This document shows, piece by piece, positions 7,936 through 16,400 of a stretch of 64,000 nt of DNA (positions within the stretch are counted from its first letter, which is position 1; the number at the start of each line of letters is the position of its first letter). The notes under the pieces were generated by a model. That model was given only the letters and a program-made list of their open reading frames with translations, had not been told where the DNA came from and searched no databases. The DNA is from Paracoccus lutimaris. Lineage in GTDB: Bacteria > Pseudomonadota > Alphaproteobacteria > Rhodobacterales > Rhodobacteraceae. The position numbers and the translations under genes were made by a program. The stretch is from assembly GCF_003337565.1 (NCBI RefSeq), contig NZ_QPJL01000005.1, forward strand, positions 124,001 through 188,000, written 5' to 3'.

Positions 7936-9176
7936 TGCTGACCGTCCTTCGCACCACCTGGCCGCTGCTTCTGGGCATCCTGCTTTTGATGGTCGGGAAC
8001 GGCATGCAGGGCACGCTTTTGGGCATCCGGGGCAATATCGAGGGCATCTCGACCACGCAGATGTCAGTGGTGATGGCGGCCTATTTCGGCGGCTTCCTGC
8101 TGGGGTCGCGGGTGGTGCCGGGCATGATCCAGAAGGTCGGGCATGTGCGGGTCTTCGCGGCGCTCGCCTCGCTGATCTCGTCACTGCTGATCCTTTACGC
8201 GGTCGCGCCGCACTGGATCGCCTGGTCGGTGATGCGCCTGCTGATCGGCTTCTGCTTTTCGGGGGTCTATATCACCTCGGAAAGCTGGCTGAATGCCTCG
8301 ACCTCGAACGAATCGCGCGGTCAGGCGATGTCGGCCTATATGATCGTGCAGATGCTGGGAATCGTCTCGGCGCAGCTTTTGATGAACACCGCCGATCCGG
8401 CGGGATACCTGCTTTTCGTCATCCCCTCGGTGCTGGTCAGCCTGTCCTTCCTGCCGATCCTGCTCTCCACCCAACCCGCGCCGCAATTCGCGACCATGAA
8501 GCGGATGACCTTCGGCAAGTTGTTCCAGGTCTCGCCCCTGGGCTGCGTGGGGATTTTCCTGATGGGCGGCGTCTTTTCGGCGCTGTTCGGGATGGCCTCG
8601 GTCTGGGGCTCGTCCAAGGGGCTGACCGTGACCGAGATTTCGGCCTTTGTCGCCGCGATCTATGCCGGCGGGCTGGTCTTGCAATATCCGATCGGCTGGC
8701 TGTCGGATCACAGCGACCGGCGCATGATCGTGCTGGGGCTGGCGGTGCTGGGCTGCGTCACCAGCCTTGCGACCTTCGTGCTTGATCCGGGCATCTGGGG
8801 CCTGCTGCTGGCGGCGGCGCTGGTTGGCGGGGTCTCGAACCCGATCTATTCTGTGCTGCTGGCCTATACCAACGACTTTCTCGAGGCCTCGGACATGGCC
8901 GCCGCCTCGGCTGGGCTCTTGTTCATCAACGGAGTCGGCGCGATGACCGGCCCGCTGATCACCGGCTGGGTGATGTCGGTCATGGGGCCAGACGGGTTCT
9001 GGATCTATATCGGCCTCTTGCTGGTCATATTGGCCGCCTATACCGGCTGGCGCCGCACCCGCCGCGCCGCGCCCGCGCAGGACCAGAACTTTGCCGTCAT
9101 CGCCCCCTCGGCTACCCCCGTCGCGGTCGAGGCGGCCCTGGAAAACGCCGGTTCGGACGACAGCGGTAAATCCTGA
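7935..9176 (+). CDS. MFS transporter (YcaD-like)
   Basis: The 413-residue integral membrane protein has about 12 predicted hydrophobic helices. A YFGGFLLGSRVVPGMIQKVGHVRVF segment after helix 2 corresponds to the MFS signature loop, and the matching loop in the second half reads GWLSDHSDRRM. A serine- and alanine-rich cytoplasmic tail of about 45 residues ends the protein. It resembles the YcaD group of uncharacterised major facilitator proteins, whose substrate is unknown. The start overlaps the queA stop by one base, so the two are co-translated, although no functional link is obvious. A GTG at 7932 is an alternative start. Confidence 0.85.
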   Translation: MLTVLRTTWPLLLGILLLMVGNGMQGTLLGIRGNIEGISTTQMSVVMAAYFGGFLLGSRVVPGMIQKVGHVRVFAALASLISSLLILYAVAPHWIAWSVMRLLIGFCFSGVYITSESWLNASTSNESRGQAMSAYMIVQMLGIVSAQLLMNTADPAGYLLFVIPSVLVSLSFLPILLSTQPAPQFATMKRMTFGKLFQVSPLGCVGIFLMGGVFSALFGMASVWGSSKGLTVTEISAFVAAIYAGGLVLQYPIGWLSDHSDRRMIVLGLAVLGCVTSLATFVLDPGIWGLLLAAALVGGVSNPIYSVLLAYTNDFLEASDMAAASAGLLFINGVGAMTGPLITGWVMSVMGPDGFWIYIGLLLVILAAYTGWRRTRRAAPAQDQNFAVIAPSATPVAVEAALENAGSDDSGKS

Positions 9177-9250
9177 CGCAGCGGGTACAGGACGGGGTTG
9201 CAGGGCGCGGCAAGCTCTGCAACCATTCCCTGACCACGAAAGGGGGCCTC

Positions 9251-9829
9251 ATGCTTGCGACAGCGACGGACGTGAACCGCTTCTGGCTCGACGAGGTCGG
9301 CGAAAAGGGCTGGTATAACGGCACGGCCGCACTGGACCAGACCATCCGCGACCGCTTCATGGCGACCTGGGAACGCGCCGACACCCTTGCCCCCGCCTGG
9401 GCCGGCACGCCCGAAGGCGCGCTGGCCGCGCTGATCCTGACTGACCAGTTTCCGCGCAACATGTTCCGCAATGATCCGCGCGCCTTTGCCACCGACGCGC
9501 TGGCCCGCAGCATCGCCGACCGCGCCATCACCGCGGGCTTCGACCGCCAGATCCAGCCCCCCGCGCGGCAGTTCTTCTACATGCCCTTCGAGCATTCCGA
9601 AGACCTCGCCGATCAGCATCGCTGCATCGAGCTTTTCCGCGCTCATATGCCGGGCGAGAACCTGGAACATGCCGAACTGCATCGCGACACCATCGCCTGT
9701 TTCGGCCGCTTTCCCTGGCGCAACGATGCGCTGGGGCGCCAGCCCACGCAGGCGGAAACCCGCATGATGGATGCTGGCGGTTATGGTGCGCTGGTCTCGG
9801 GCAAGCTGTCGCTTGATGACCTTGTCTAA
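9251..9829 (+). CDS. DUF924 family protein
   Basis: The 192-residue soluble protein has the DUF924 pattern: VNRFWLDEVGEKGWYNG near the N-terminus, LTDQFPRNMFRNDPRAFATD in the middle, and FFYMPFEHSEDLADQ towards the end. The family adopts a TPR-like all-helical fold and has no established function. No signal peptide or metal site is evident. The gene sits 74 bases after the MFS gene and 42 bases before lpdA, with a good GAAAGGGGG-type ribosome site. Confidence 0.88.
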   Translation: MLATATDVNRFWLDEVGEKGWYNGTAALDQTIRDRFMATWERADTLAPAWAGTPEGALAALILTDQFPRNMFRNDPRAFATDALARSIADRAITAGFDRQIQPPARQFFYMPFEHSEDLADQHRCIELFRAHMPGENLEHAELHRDTIACFGRFPWRNDALGRQPTQAETRMMDAGGYGALVSGKLSLDDLV

Positions 9830-9871
9830 ATGATTTAACGCTGAACTATCTTTTTCAAGAGGGGGAATTCC

Positions 9872-11263
9872 ATGGCGCAGTCCTTCGACATGGTGGTGAT
9901 CGGTTCCGGCCCGGGCGGCTATGTTTGCGCCATCCGCGGTGCCCAGCTTGGCCTCAAGGTCGCCTGTATTGAGCGTGAGCATCTGGGCGGTATCTGCCTG
10001 AACTGGGGTTGCATCCCGACCAAGGCGCTGTTGCGTTCAGCTGAGGTTTTCCACCTCATGCATCGCGCCAAGGAATTCGGGCTGTCGGTCGAAAAGGCCG
10101 GCTATGACCTTGATGCGGTCGTGCAGCGTTCGCGCGGCGTGGCCAAGCAGCTTGCGGGCGGCGTCGGCCACCTGCTGAAAAAGAACAAGGTCACGGTCAT
10201 CATGGGCGAGGCCACGCTGACCGCCCCCGGCAAGATCAGCGTCAAGACCGACAAGGGCACCGAGGAAGTCACCGCCAAGAACATCGTGCTGGCGACCGGC
10301 GCCCGCGCCCGCGACCTGCCGGGGCTCGAGGCCGATGGCAAACGGGTCTGGAGCTACAAGCACGCGCTGGTCCCCGCGCATATGCCGAAAAAACTTCTGG
10401 TCATCGGCTCGGGCGCCATCGGCATCGAATTCGCCAGCTTCTTCAACACGCTCGGGGCCGACACCACCGTGGTCGAGGTGATGGACCGCGTGCTGCCGGT
10501 CGAGGATGCCGAAATCTCGGCCCTCGCCAAGAAGCAGTTTGTCAAGCAGGGCATGAAGATCATGGAAAAGGCCACGGTCAAGTCGCTTGACCGCAAGGCC
10601 GACAAGGTCATCGCCACCATCGAGAGCGGCGGCAAGACCGAGGCACAGGAATTCGACACGGTCATCTCGGCCGTCGGCATCGTCGGCAATGTCGAAAATC
10701 TTGGCCTCGAAAAGCTGGGCGCCAAGATCGACCGCACCCATGTGGTGACCGACGAATATTGCCGCACCGGGGTCGAGGGGCTTTATGCCATCGGCGACGT
10801 GGCGGGCGCGCCCTGGCTTGCCCACAAGGCCAGCCATGAAGGCGTGATGGTGGCGGAACTGATCGCCGGCGGCCACCCGCATCCGATCAAGCCGAACTCG
10901 ATCCCCGGCTGCACCTATTGCAATCCGCAGGTGGCCTCGGTCGGCCTGACCGAGGAAAAAGCCAAGGCCGCCGGATACCAGGTCAAGGTCGGCCGCTTCC
11001 CCTTCATCGGCAATGGCAAGGCCATCGCGCTTGGCGAACCCGAGGGACTGGTGAAAACCGTCTTCGACGCCAAGACCGGCGAGCTTCTGGGGGCCCATAT
11101 GGTCGGCGCCGAGGTGACGGAACTGATCCAGGGCTATGTCGTCGGCCGCACGCTGGAAACCACCGAGGCCGAGCTGATGGAGACGGTCTTCCCGCACCCC
11201 ACGCTCAGCGAAATGATGCACGAGGCGACGCTTTCGGCCTATGGCCGCGCCATCCATTTCTGA
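9872..11263 (+). CDS. lpdA: Dihydrolipoyl dehydrogenase (E3)
   Basis: The 463-residue flavoprotein has an N-terminal FAD-binding GSGPGGY motif (residues 12-18) and the redox-active disulfide in GGICLNWGCIPTKALL. The NAD-binding GSGAIGIEF sequence is in the middle, and the C-terminal dimerisation domain carries the catalytic HPTLSEMMHEA His-Glu pair. It reoxidises dihydrolipoamide in the pyruvate or 2-oxoglutarate dehydrogenase complexes or the glycine cleavage system. There is no lipoyl domain at its N-terminus and no E1 or E2 gene nearby, so the partner complex cannot be named from context. A rho-independent terminator follows. Confidence 0.96.
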   Translation: MAQSFDMVVIGSGPGGYVCAIRGAQLGLKVACIEREHLGGICLNWGCIPTKALLRSAEVFHLMHRAKEFGLSVEKAGYDLDAVVQRSRGVAKQLAGGVGHLLKKNKVTVIMGEATLTAPGKISVKTDKGTEEVTAKNIVLATGARARDLPGLEADGKRVWSYKHALVPAHMPKKLLVIGSGAIGIEFASFFNTLGADTTVVEVMDRVLPVEDAEISALAKKQFVKQGMKIMEKATVKSLDRKADKVIATIESGGKTEAQEFDTVISAVGIVGNVENLGLEKLGAKIDRTHVVTDEYCRTGVEGLYAIGDVAGAPWLAHKASHEGVMVAELIAGGHPHPIKPNSIPGCTYCNPQVASVGLTEEKAKAAGYQVKVGRFPFIGNGKAIALGEPEGLVKTVFDAKTGELLGAHMVGAEVTELIQGYVVGRTLETTEAELMETVFPHPTLSEMMHEATLSAYGRAIHF

Positions 11264-11289
11264 TCCGATCAGGACCGGCGATGAAACAA

Positions 11290-11317
11290 GGGGGCCAGAA
11301 CGGCCCCCTTTCTTCTT
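11290..11317 (+). terminator. Rho-independent terminator of lpdA
   Basis: The stem GGGGGCC (11290-11296) / GGCCCCC (11302-11308) with an AGAAC loop is followed by TTTCTTCTT. The T tract is at the same time the end of the short repeat at 11309-11330. Confidence 0.85.
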
Positions 11318-11330
11318 CATGAAAATATCC
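11309..11330 (-). repeat. Short gene-end repeat, copy 1
   Basis: On the minus strand it reads GGATATTT-TCAT-GAAGAAGAAA, matching copies at 34223, 43955 and 58088 except for the four-base core. It lies between convergent genes and is followed by a GCGGGGGC / GCCCCCGC hairpin at 11338-11356. Confidence 0.75.
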
Positions 11331-11367
11331 CGGGGGCGCGGGGGCAGCGCCCCCGCATCCTCGCCGC

Positions 11368-12531
11368 TCAGACGGGCATCCGCGCCTCGATCATGCCGGC
11401 ATACCAGCTTGATCCGGCGGGAATGGCATTGTCGTCGAAATCATAGGCCGGGTGATGAACCATGGCGGTATCGCCATTGCCGACAAAGATATAGGCGCCG
11501 GGACGCTCCAGCAGCATATAGCTGAAATCCTCGCCGCCCATCATCGGGGCCATCTCGGTATTGACGTCGCCGGCAATGCTGCGGGCCACCTCGGCGGCAT
11601 GAACCGTGGCCTCGGGATGGTTCATCGTCACCGGATAGCCGCGATCATATTGCACCTCGGCGGTCGCGCCATAAGCCGCCGCCACATTGGGGGCGATGCG
11701 CTTGATGCCCGCTTCCAGCAGGTCGCGGACTTCGGGATCAAGGCTGCGGGCGGTGCCTTTCAGCTTCACCACCTGCGGGATGACGTTATGGGCGGTGGAA
11801 TCGGTTTCCACCACGCAGACCGAGACCACGCCGCTTTTCAGCGGGTCCAGATTGCGCGACACGATCGATTGCAGCGCGACGGTGATCTGCGCCGCGACCA
11901 GCGTCGTGTCGATGGTGTCATGGGGCTTGGCGGCATGACCGCCCTTGCCGGTCACGACAATGTCGAACTGGTCGGCGGCAGCCATCATCGCGCCCTCGCG
12001 GATGGCGAAACTGCCGATCGGATAGCCGGGCATGTTGTGCATGCCGTAAAATTCCTGAATGCCCCAGCGCTCCACCAGGCCGTCCTCGACCATGGCCAGA
12101 CCGCCTCCGCCGCCCTCTTCGGCGGGCTGGAAGATAACCACGGCGGTGCCGTCGAAATTCCGCGTCTCGGCCAGGTATTTCGCCGCGCCCAGCAGCATGG
12201 CGGTATGGCCGTCATGGCCGCAGGCATGCATGACCCCCGGATTTTTCGAGGCATATTCCGCGCCGGTCCGTTCGCGGATGGGCAGCGCATCCATATCGGC
12301 GCGCAGCCCGATCACCCGGCCCTTGCTGTCCGAGCGGCCCTTGATCACGCCGACGACGCCGGTGCGGCCGACGCCTTCGGTGACATCATCGACGCCGAAT
12401 TCGCGCAGCAGGGCGGCGACCTTGCCGGCGGTGCGATGCACCTCATAGAGCAGCTCGGGGTTCTCGTGAAAATCCCTGCGCCAGGCGGTGATCTCGGGCA
12501 GCAATTCGGCGAAGCGGTTCTTGACGGGCAT
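11368..12531 (-). CDS. M20 family amidohydrolase
   Basis: The 387-residue protein has the M20D pattern. LRADMDALPI carries the first metal-ligand region, HACGHDGHTAMLLGAA is the His-rich motif, FQPAEEGGGG holds the catalytic Glu pair, and the dimerisation domain starts at TGKGGHAAKPH. MMGGEDFSYML supplies the final metal-side residues. Members hydrolyse N-acyl amino acids, hippurate or indole-acetyl amino acids using two divalent metals. The exact substrate is not readable from the sequence. The ATG at 12531 is preceded by GGAGATGTCAC, a good ribosome site; a longer frame upstream lacks one. A TetR gene lies just upstream on the same strand and may control it. Confidence 0.9.
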   Translation of the reverse strand: MPVKNRFAELLPEITAWRRDFHENPELLYEVHRTAGKVAALLREFGVDDVTEGVGRTGVVGVIKGRSDSKGRVIGLRADMDALPIRERTGAEYASKNPGVMHACGHDGHTAMLLGAAKYLAETRNFDGTAVVIFQPAEEGGGGGLAMVEDGLVERWGIQEFYGMHNMPGYPIGSFAIREGAMMAAADQFDIVVTGKGGHAAKPHDTIDTTLVAAQITVALQSIVSRNLDPLKSGVVSVCVVETDSTAHNVIPQVVKLKGTARSLDPEVRDLLEAGIKRIAPNVAAAYGATAEVQYDRGYPVTMNHPEATVHAAEVARSIAGDVNTEMAPMMGGEDFSYMLLERPGAYIFVGNGDTAMVHHPAYDFDDNAIPAGSSWYAGMIEARMPV

Positions 12532-12605
12532 GTGACATCTCCTTCGCGGGCAGGTTACGCCTTTCGGCCCGGGCTGCAAGGGCGGGCGGGTGCCGCGCCT
12601 TGCGA

Positions 12606-13244
12606 TCAGGCCGGCGGATCCGCGTCAGCGGGAGGATATAGCCGCGACAGGTCATCCAGCGCCCTGGCGTTGCGAAGCCCGATCTCTTCGGCGGTCAGCG
12701 GCGGGATGGCGCCGGTCACGCGGCGCATCTGCAGGTCGCCGACCAGCAGCGTGAGCCACAGCTCGGCCAGATCGCGGGGCAGCACATCGCACCCGTCGCG
12801 CGATCTGGCCAGTTCGCCCGTGGCCTGCGCCTCTTGCATGACCCGCCCGAATTTCGGCGCGCAGGCCTGGCGCCCGGCCTCGGCCAGCGTGCGGCCCAAC
12901 TCACCCGTATCGTCTGCCGCCGCCGCGCGGTTCAACGCCATCGCCCGGTCGCTGAGCAGCATCGTCAGCAATACCGGCCCGACCACGCGCAGCACCGCCA
13001 ATCCGCGCTCGCCCCGGCCATGCGCCTGCTCCAGCGCCGCGCATGGCAGGCTGGCATTGCGCATGATCAGCGCCCGGAACAGACCGGTCTTGTCACCATA
13101 CCAGCGATAGAGCGTCTCGTTCGAGGCCCGCGCCGCCCGCGCAATGGCCTGCATGCCCGCGCCGGCAAAGCCATGCTCTTCCAGAAGACGATAGGCGGCG
13201 GCCTCGATTTCCTCTTCCCGGTCGTCGCGGTTCGCGCGCTGCAT
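12606..13244 (-). CDS. TetR/AcrR-family transcriptional regulator
   Basis: The 212-residue protein has a TetR helix-turn-helix: EEEIEAAAYRLLEEHGFAGAGMQAIARAARASNETLYRWYGDKTGLF (start of the protein to about residue 55, given here only as its boundary motifs EEEIEAAAYR and YRWYGDKTGLF). The C-terminal ligand-binding half is helical and ends in a proline-rich tail (YPPADADPPA). The ATG at 13244 places the DNA-binding domain at a normal distance from the N-terminus; a TTG at 13268 is possible but weaker. The ligand is unknown. The neighbouring M20 amidohydrolase on the same strand, 74 bp away, is the most likely co-regulated gene. Inverted ATTAC/GTAAT half sites lie just upstream. Confidence 0.88.
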   Translation of the reverse strand: MQRANRDDREEEIEAAAYRLLEEHGFAGAGMQAIARAARASNETLYRWYGDKTGLFRALIMRNASLPCAALEQAHGRGERGLAVLRVVGPVLLTMLLSDRAMALNRAAAADDTGELGRTLAEAGRQACAPKFGRVMQEAQATGELARSRDGCDVLPRDLAELWLTLLVGDLQMRRVTGAIPPLTAEEIGLRNARALDDLSRLYPPADADPPA

Positions 13245-13294
13245 CAGACTGTCTCCGCTTGCTGGCAAGCATATCGCATGATAGCGTCCGACGC

Positions 13295-13314
13295 ATTACA
13301 GTAATTCGTATTAC
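13295..13314. promoter_or_regulatory. Candidate TetR operator (ATTAC/GTAAT half sites)
   Basis: Three alternating half sites occur here: ATTAC at 13295-13299, GTAAT at 13301-13305 and ATTAC at 13310-13314. They give two overlapping inverted repeats about 50 bp upstream of the TetR start. This is typical of autoregulatory TetR sites, but the assignment rests on position and symmetry alone. Confidence 0.45.
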
Positions 13315-13346
13315 GGTTTAATCATTTCCCGGTTTACGAGCTCAGG

Positions 13347-13429
13347 CCCCCATATCGTGACCGATCGCTGGCGACATTGTCGCGTCATTGCTGTTGGCAA
13401 GGGCATCGTCCCGCCCAGCGATATGGGGG
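13347..13429. repeat. 83-bp segment bounded by an 11-bp perfect inverted repeat
   Basis: CCCCCATATCG at 13347-13357 and CGATATGGGGG at 13419-13429 are perfect inverted copies. A second dyad, GCGACATTGTCGC, lies at 13371-13383 inside. It sits between the TetR gene and the end of the dual-protease gene. It could be a small non-autonomous element, a REP-like unit or a transcript-end structure. There is no T tract typical of a terminator. Confidence 0.5.
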
Positions 13430-13466
13430 TTCGACATCCCGCATCGCGTGGAATGACCGCTGCGCG

Positions 13467-16250
13467 TCACTGAAAACTGCGCGTCTTGGCCGGCCGCCGT
13501 CCCAGCATATGGGCCAGAACCGCGTTCAGCACTGCCGCATCGGTCACCGCGGCACCCAGATCGGCGCCCACCCCGCCCTTGCCGCTGACCCGCGGCCCGT
13601 CGCCGGATCTGGACAGCCGGGACAGAAAGTCGCACCAGTCGCCATCATAGCCGCGCATGACGGCATCCGCCGGCTTGCCCGCCGAAAGCCGCCAGCACCG
13701 GAAGCGCGTCTCGGCGGGCGCCGGAGGATCGGCATGGATCGGCGGCGCCACCGCCCCGACCGAGGCGCAGGGACCAAAACCCATTGCCTGACGCGCGGCG
13801 ATGAAGGCGCGGGCCGGGAACCAGCCGGCACCGATCGACAGCAGATGCAGCGCGCGCCACTGCCCGTCGCCGCGCCCGGCAGCGCCCCTTTGCGCGGCTT
13901 CAAGGCCCAGCCCGGCCATGGCCTGCCACAGGCCGCCGCCCGGCTCGACCGCGCGGTCGCAGCCCGCCAGCCAGGCCGAGAACAGCGGCTGCGCGATGCC
14001 AAGGGCGCGGCGGTCGAGATAGCTGTTCAGCCGCTCGCCCGAGCCGGCGGCAAGGGCAAAGGCCAGCTCTGCCTCATAGAGCATGCGCACCATCAGCGAG
14101 CGCATCTCGTCGGCGCCGTAATGGACATGGACCGGATAGATGCCATTGACCTTGAGCGGCTCGATCATATGCGCCGCCAGCCGGGCGACCGGGTCGGCAT
14201 CGGTGGTCGGATCGTGAAAGATCAGCGCCAGACCGGGATATTCCTGCCAGCCCCGCGCGCTGGCCAGATGCAGCGCGGTCTCGCGGATGGCCTCGGGACC
14301 CAGCCCCAGCCGGCTTTCGCCCCGCAACCCGGTGCTTTCGGCATGGATCGTATGGCCGACCAGCGCCGAGCGCCGCACGTCGCGCAGCCGCGCATAGCCC
14401 GAGGGCAGCCCCGGCGCGTCGCCGGCGGTGGCGGCGGGCTGGCGCACCTGCAGACCGAAGGCCCCCGAGACCGGCGGCGCGAGCCGGATCACCCAGGCGT
14501 CAATGATGTTTTCGGCCCAATCGGCATAGGTCCAGCGCGCCAGGCCGCTGCAATTGCACCAGTTGCTCCAGCCCGGCCCCCAGGAATTCTGGATGATGAA
14601 GCCGTGATCGTCATAGCCAAGAATGGCAAAGGCATGGGCGCCGGTCCGCCCCGGCTTGAAGGGGATGGTCTCGATCGGTCCGCGCCGGCGAAACTCCCAG
14701 CCGGAATGGGTATGGGCGGAAACCACGATCGCCCGAGCCTCGTGCAGCGCGGCCTGATAATCGGTCAGAACCGGATGCAGCCGGTAGTAGGCGCCCAGCG
14801 TGATCTCGCGCGCCTGCTTGGCGGCCTCGATGGTCAGATGCCATTCGGGATCATAGCCGCTATAGGGGGCGGTCGCCTCCTGACAGACGCCGAAATGGAA
14901 AAAGCCCTTGATCGCACCACGCAGCGACGAGCCGCCGGGAAGATCGTCGACAAACTCGTCATGCTGGGTCGCCAGGCCGTAAAGCATGGCCGGACTGACG
15001 CTGGCGGGCGCCTCGTCGCCGCCGGGCAGCTCGCGCAGCTGGCGGTCGATGACCGCCGCCAGCGCAAAGCCCGTGCAGCTGAAACCGTCCTGCTGGACGC
15101 GCGCATTGCCCAGCCGTGACATGTCGGGCAGCATCTTGCCGGGCAGCGCGGCCAGCGACGGGCGGTAGAAGCGGTCGCGGCGGTCGAAACGGTCCGGCAT
15201 GGCGCGGTTCGACATCGCCAGCGCCGGCGGGACCGTGGCCGCCAGCTCGTCGCCATTGCCGTGCTGCATATGCAGGGGCATGCCGAAATAGGGGGGCGGG
15301 TCGGGCGATCCATGCGGCGCGGTGCCGCCATCGGGCGGGTCCGAGCCGTCCCCCATGCGCCGGAACAGCTCGGCCTCGGTCAAGGCGGCGGGCAGCAGCA
15401 CGGCATGGTTCAGACCGAATTTCAGGCAAGCATGCACGGCGATGACCTTGCCGCTGTCCAGCGCAACCACCGGAGAGCCGGAACTGCCGCCCAGCGTGGT
15501 TGCATCATGGCGCATGCCCATCACCGGATCATGCGCCTGCGACGGGTTGATCCGGCCGGGCGACACGCGCTTGCGGCCCAGTTCCGTCGCGCCAAACAGC
15601 GCCCCGAACCCGCTGCTGACCGGATCGGCCGGCGCCTGCATCGGATAGCCGATGACGCAGATCGCGGCCTCGGGCGCGGGCAAGGGATCGCCGCCGGCGG
15701 GCAGCGCAAGCTCCAGCGCGGGCCGGGTGCAATCCCCGGCCAGCCGCAACAGCGCCAGATCCAGCACGGCATGCGGCCATTCGACGGCCTCGATGTCGAT
15801 CACCTCATCCGGGCCGCCGGCCGTCTCGAAGCGCACCCGCGCCGGGCGATAGGCGGATTGCGGCGGTGTGGCGTCGGGCTGGGCATCGGGCGCGCAGAGG
15901 ATGCTCTCGCTTGACTTCAGCAGCGCGCGCAGCACATGGCGCGCCGTCACCACCCGGCGCGGATCCGTGCTGACCCGAAAACAGGTGGCGATGTTGTGCC
16001 AGCCCTGCTCCTCGACCTCGATCCGTCCGACCGAGCCCGCCATCCGCGCCACCGCATCCTGCATCCGCGAAAAGTCCTGACCGTCGAACCCCTTGGGCGG
16101 CGCGACATCGGAAAGCCGGTCATCCTCCAGCAGCAGCGCCGGCCGGTATTCAAGGATGATCCCACCCACCCGTCCCGGCGCCGACAGCGTCGAGCGATGC
16201 ATGGCCATCAGCGATCGCCAGTGGCGGATATCGGGCGCGGGTTCGGGCAC
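13467..16250 (-). CDS. Two-protease fusion protein (trypsin-like plus papain-like domains)
   Basis: The 927-residue protein joins two unrelated protease folds. Residues about 70-290 are a trypsin/V8-like serine protease with the triad visible as VTARHV (His105), LDLALL (Asp164) and GGSSGSP (Ser257). Residues about 360-590 are a papain-like C1A cysteine protease with VQQDGFSCTGFA (oxyanion Gln386/387, nucleophile Cys392), GAHAFAILGYDDHG (His539) and IIQNSWGPGW (Asn555). A C-terminal region of about 330 residues has an alpha/beta segment (LALIFHDPT, NGIYPVHVHYG) reminiscent of hydrolases but is not identified. There is no signal peptide. A GTG start at 16250 with AGAGG upstream is used. The gene is divergent from the multicopper oxidase operon across 150 bp. 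Substrates are unknown. Confidence 0.85.
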   Translation of the reverse strand: MPEPAPDIRHWRSLMAMHRSTLSAPGRVGGIILEYRPALLLEDDRLSDVAPPKGFDGQDFSRMQDAVARMAGSVGRIEVEEQGWHNIATCFRVSTDPRRVVTARHVLRALLKSSESILCAPDAQPDATPPQSAYRPARVRFETAGGPDEVIDIEAVEWPHAVLDLALLRLAGDCTRPALELALPAGGDPLPAPEAAICVIGYPMQAPADPVSSGFGALFGATELGRKRVSPGRINPSQAHDPVMGMRHDATTLGGSSGSPVVALDSGKVIAVHACLKFGLNHAVLLPAALTEAELFRRMGDGSDPPDGGTAPHGSPDPPPYFGMPLHMQHGNGDELAATVPPALAMSNRAMPDRFDRRDRFYRPSLAALPGKMLPDMSRLGNARVQQDGFSCTGFALAAVIDRQLRELPGGDEAPASVSPAMLYGLATQHDEFVDDLPGGSSLRGAIKGFFHFGVCQEATAPYSGYDPEWHLTIEAAKQAREITLGAYYRLHPVLTDYQAALHEARAIVVSAHTHSGWEFRRRGPIETIPFKPGRTGAHAFAILGYDDHGFIIQNSWGPGWSNWCNCSGLARWTYADWAENIIDAWVIRLAPPVSGAFGLQVRQPAATAGDAPGLPSGYARLRDVRRSALVGHTIHAESTGLRGESRLGLGPEAIRETALHLASARGWQEYPGLALIFHDPTTDADPVARLAAHMIEPLKVNGIYPVHVHYGADEMRSLMVRMLYEAELAFALAAGSGERLNSYLDRRALGIAQPLFSAWLAGCDRAVEPGGGLWQAMAGLGLEAAQRGAAGRGDGQWRALHLLSIGAGWFPARAFIAARQAMGFGPCASVGAVAPPIHADPPAPAETRFRCWRLSAGKPADAVMRGYDGDWCDFLSRLSRSGDGPRVSGKGGVGADLGAAVTDAAVLNAVLAHMLGRRPAKTRSFQ

Positions 16251-16400
16251 GGCGTGCCTCTGATTGCATAGGGTCTAGGGAAAATCGCGTTTCCTATGCT
16301 ACCGTTAATACGGGCGCGAATCCATCCTGCCGCGATTCCACCCGTGAAAGCGGCGTCCTGCCTGACGCATTCATTGGAAATGCTTGTCTGGAGGCATGTC
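16251..16400. promoter_or_regulatory. Divergent intergenic region (two-protease gene / oxidase operon)
   Basis: This 150-bp gap must hold both promoters. The least GC-rich part is 16265-16310. It contains a GGAAA-ATCGCG-TTTCC inverted repeat near 16278-16293 that could be an operator. A GGAGG ribosome site at 16390-16394 precedes the oxidase ATG at 16401. No consensus -35/-10 pair can be assigned with confidence. Confidence 0.4.

Noticed and set aside
13342..13635. 97-codon minus-strand frame over the end of the dual-protease gene
   Set aside because: Most of it is out of frame with the protease gene, and the last 30 codons are simply the inverted-repeat element. No start signal was seen.
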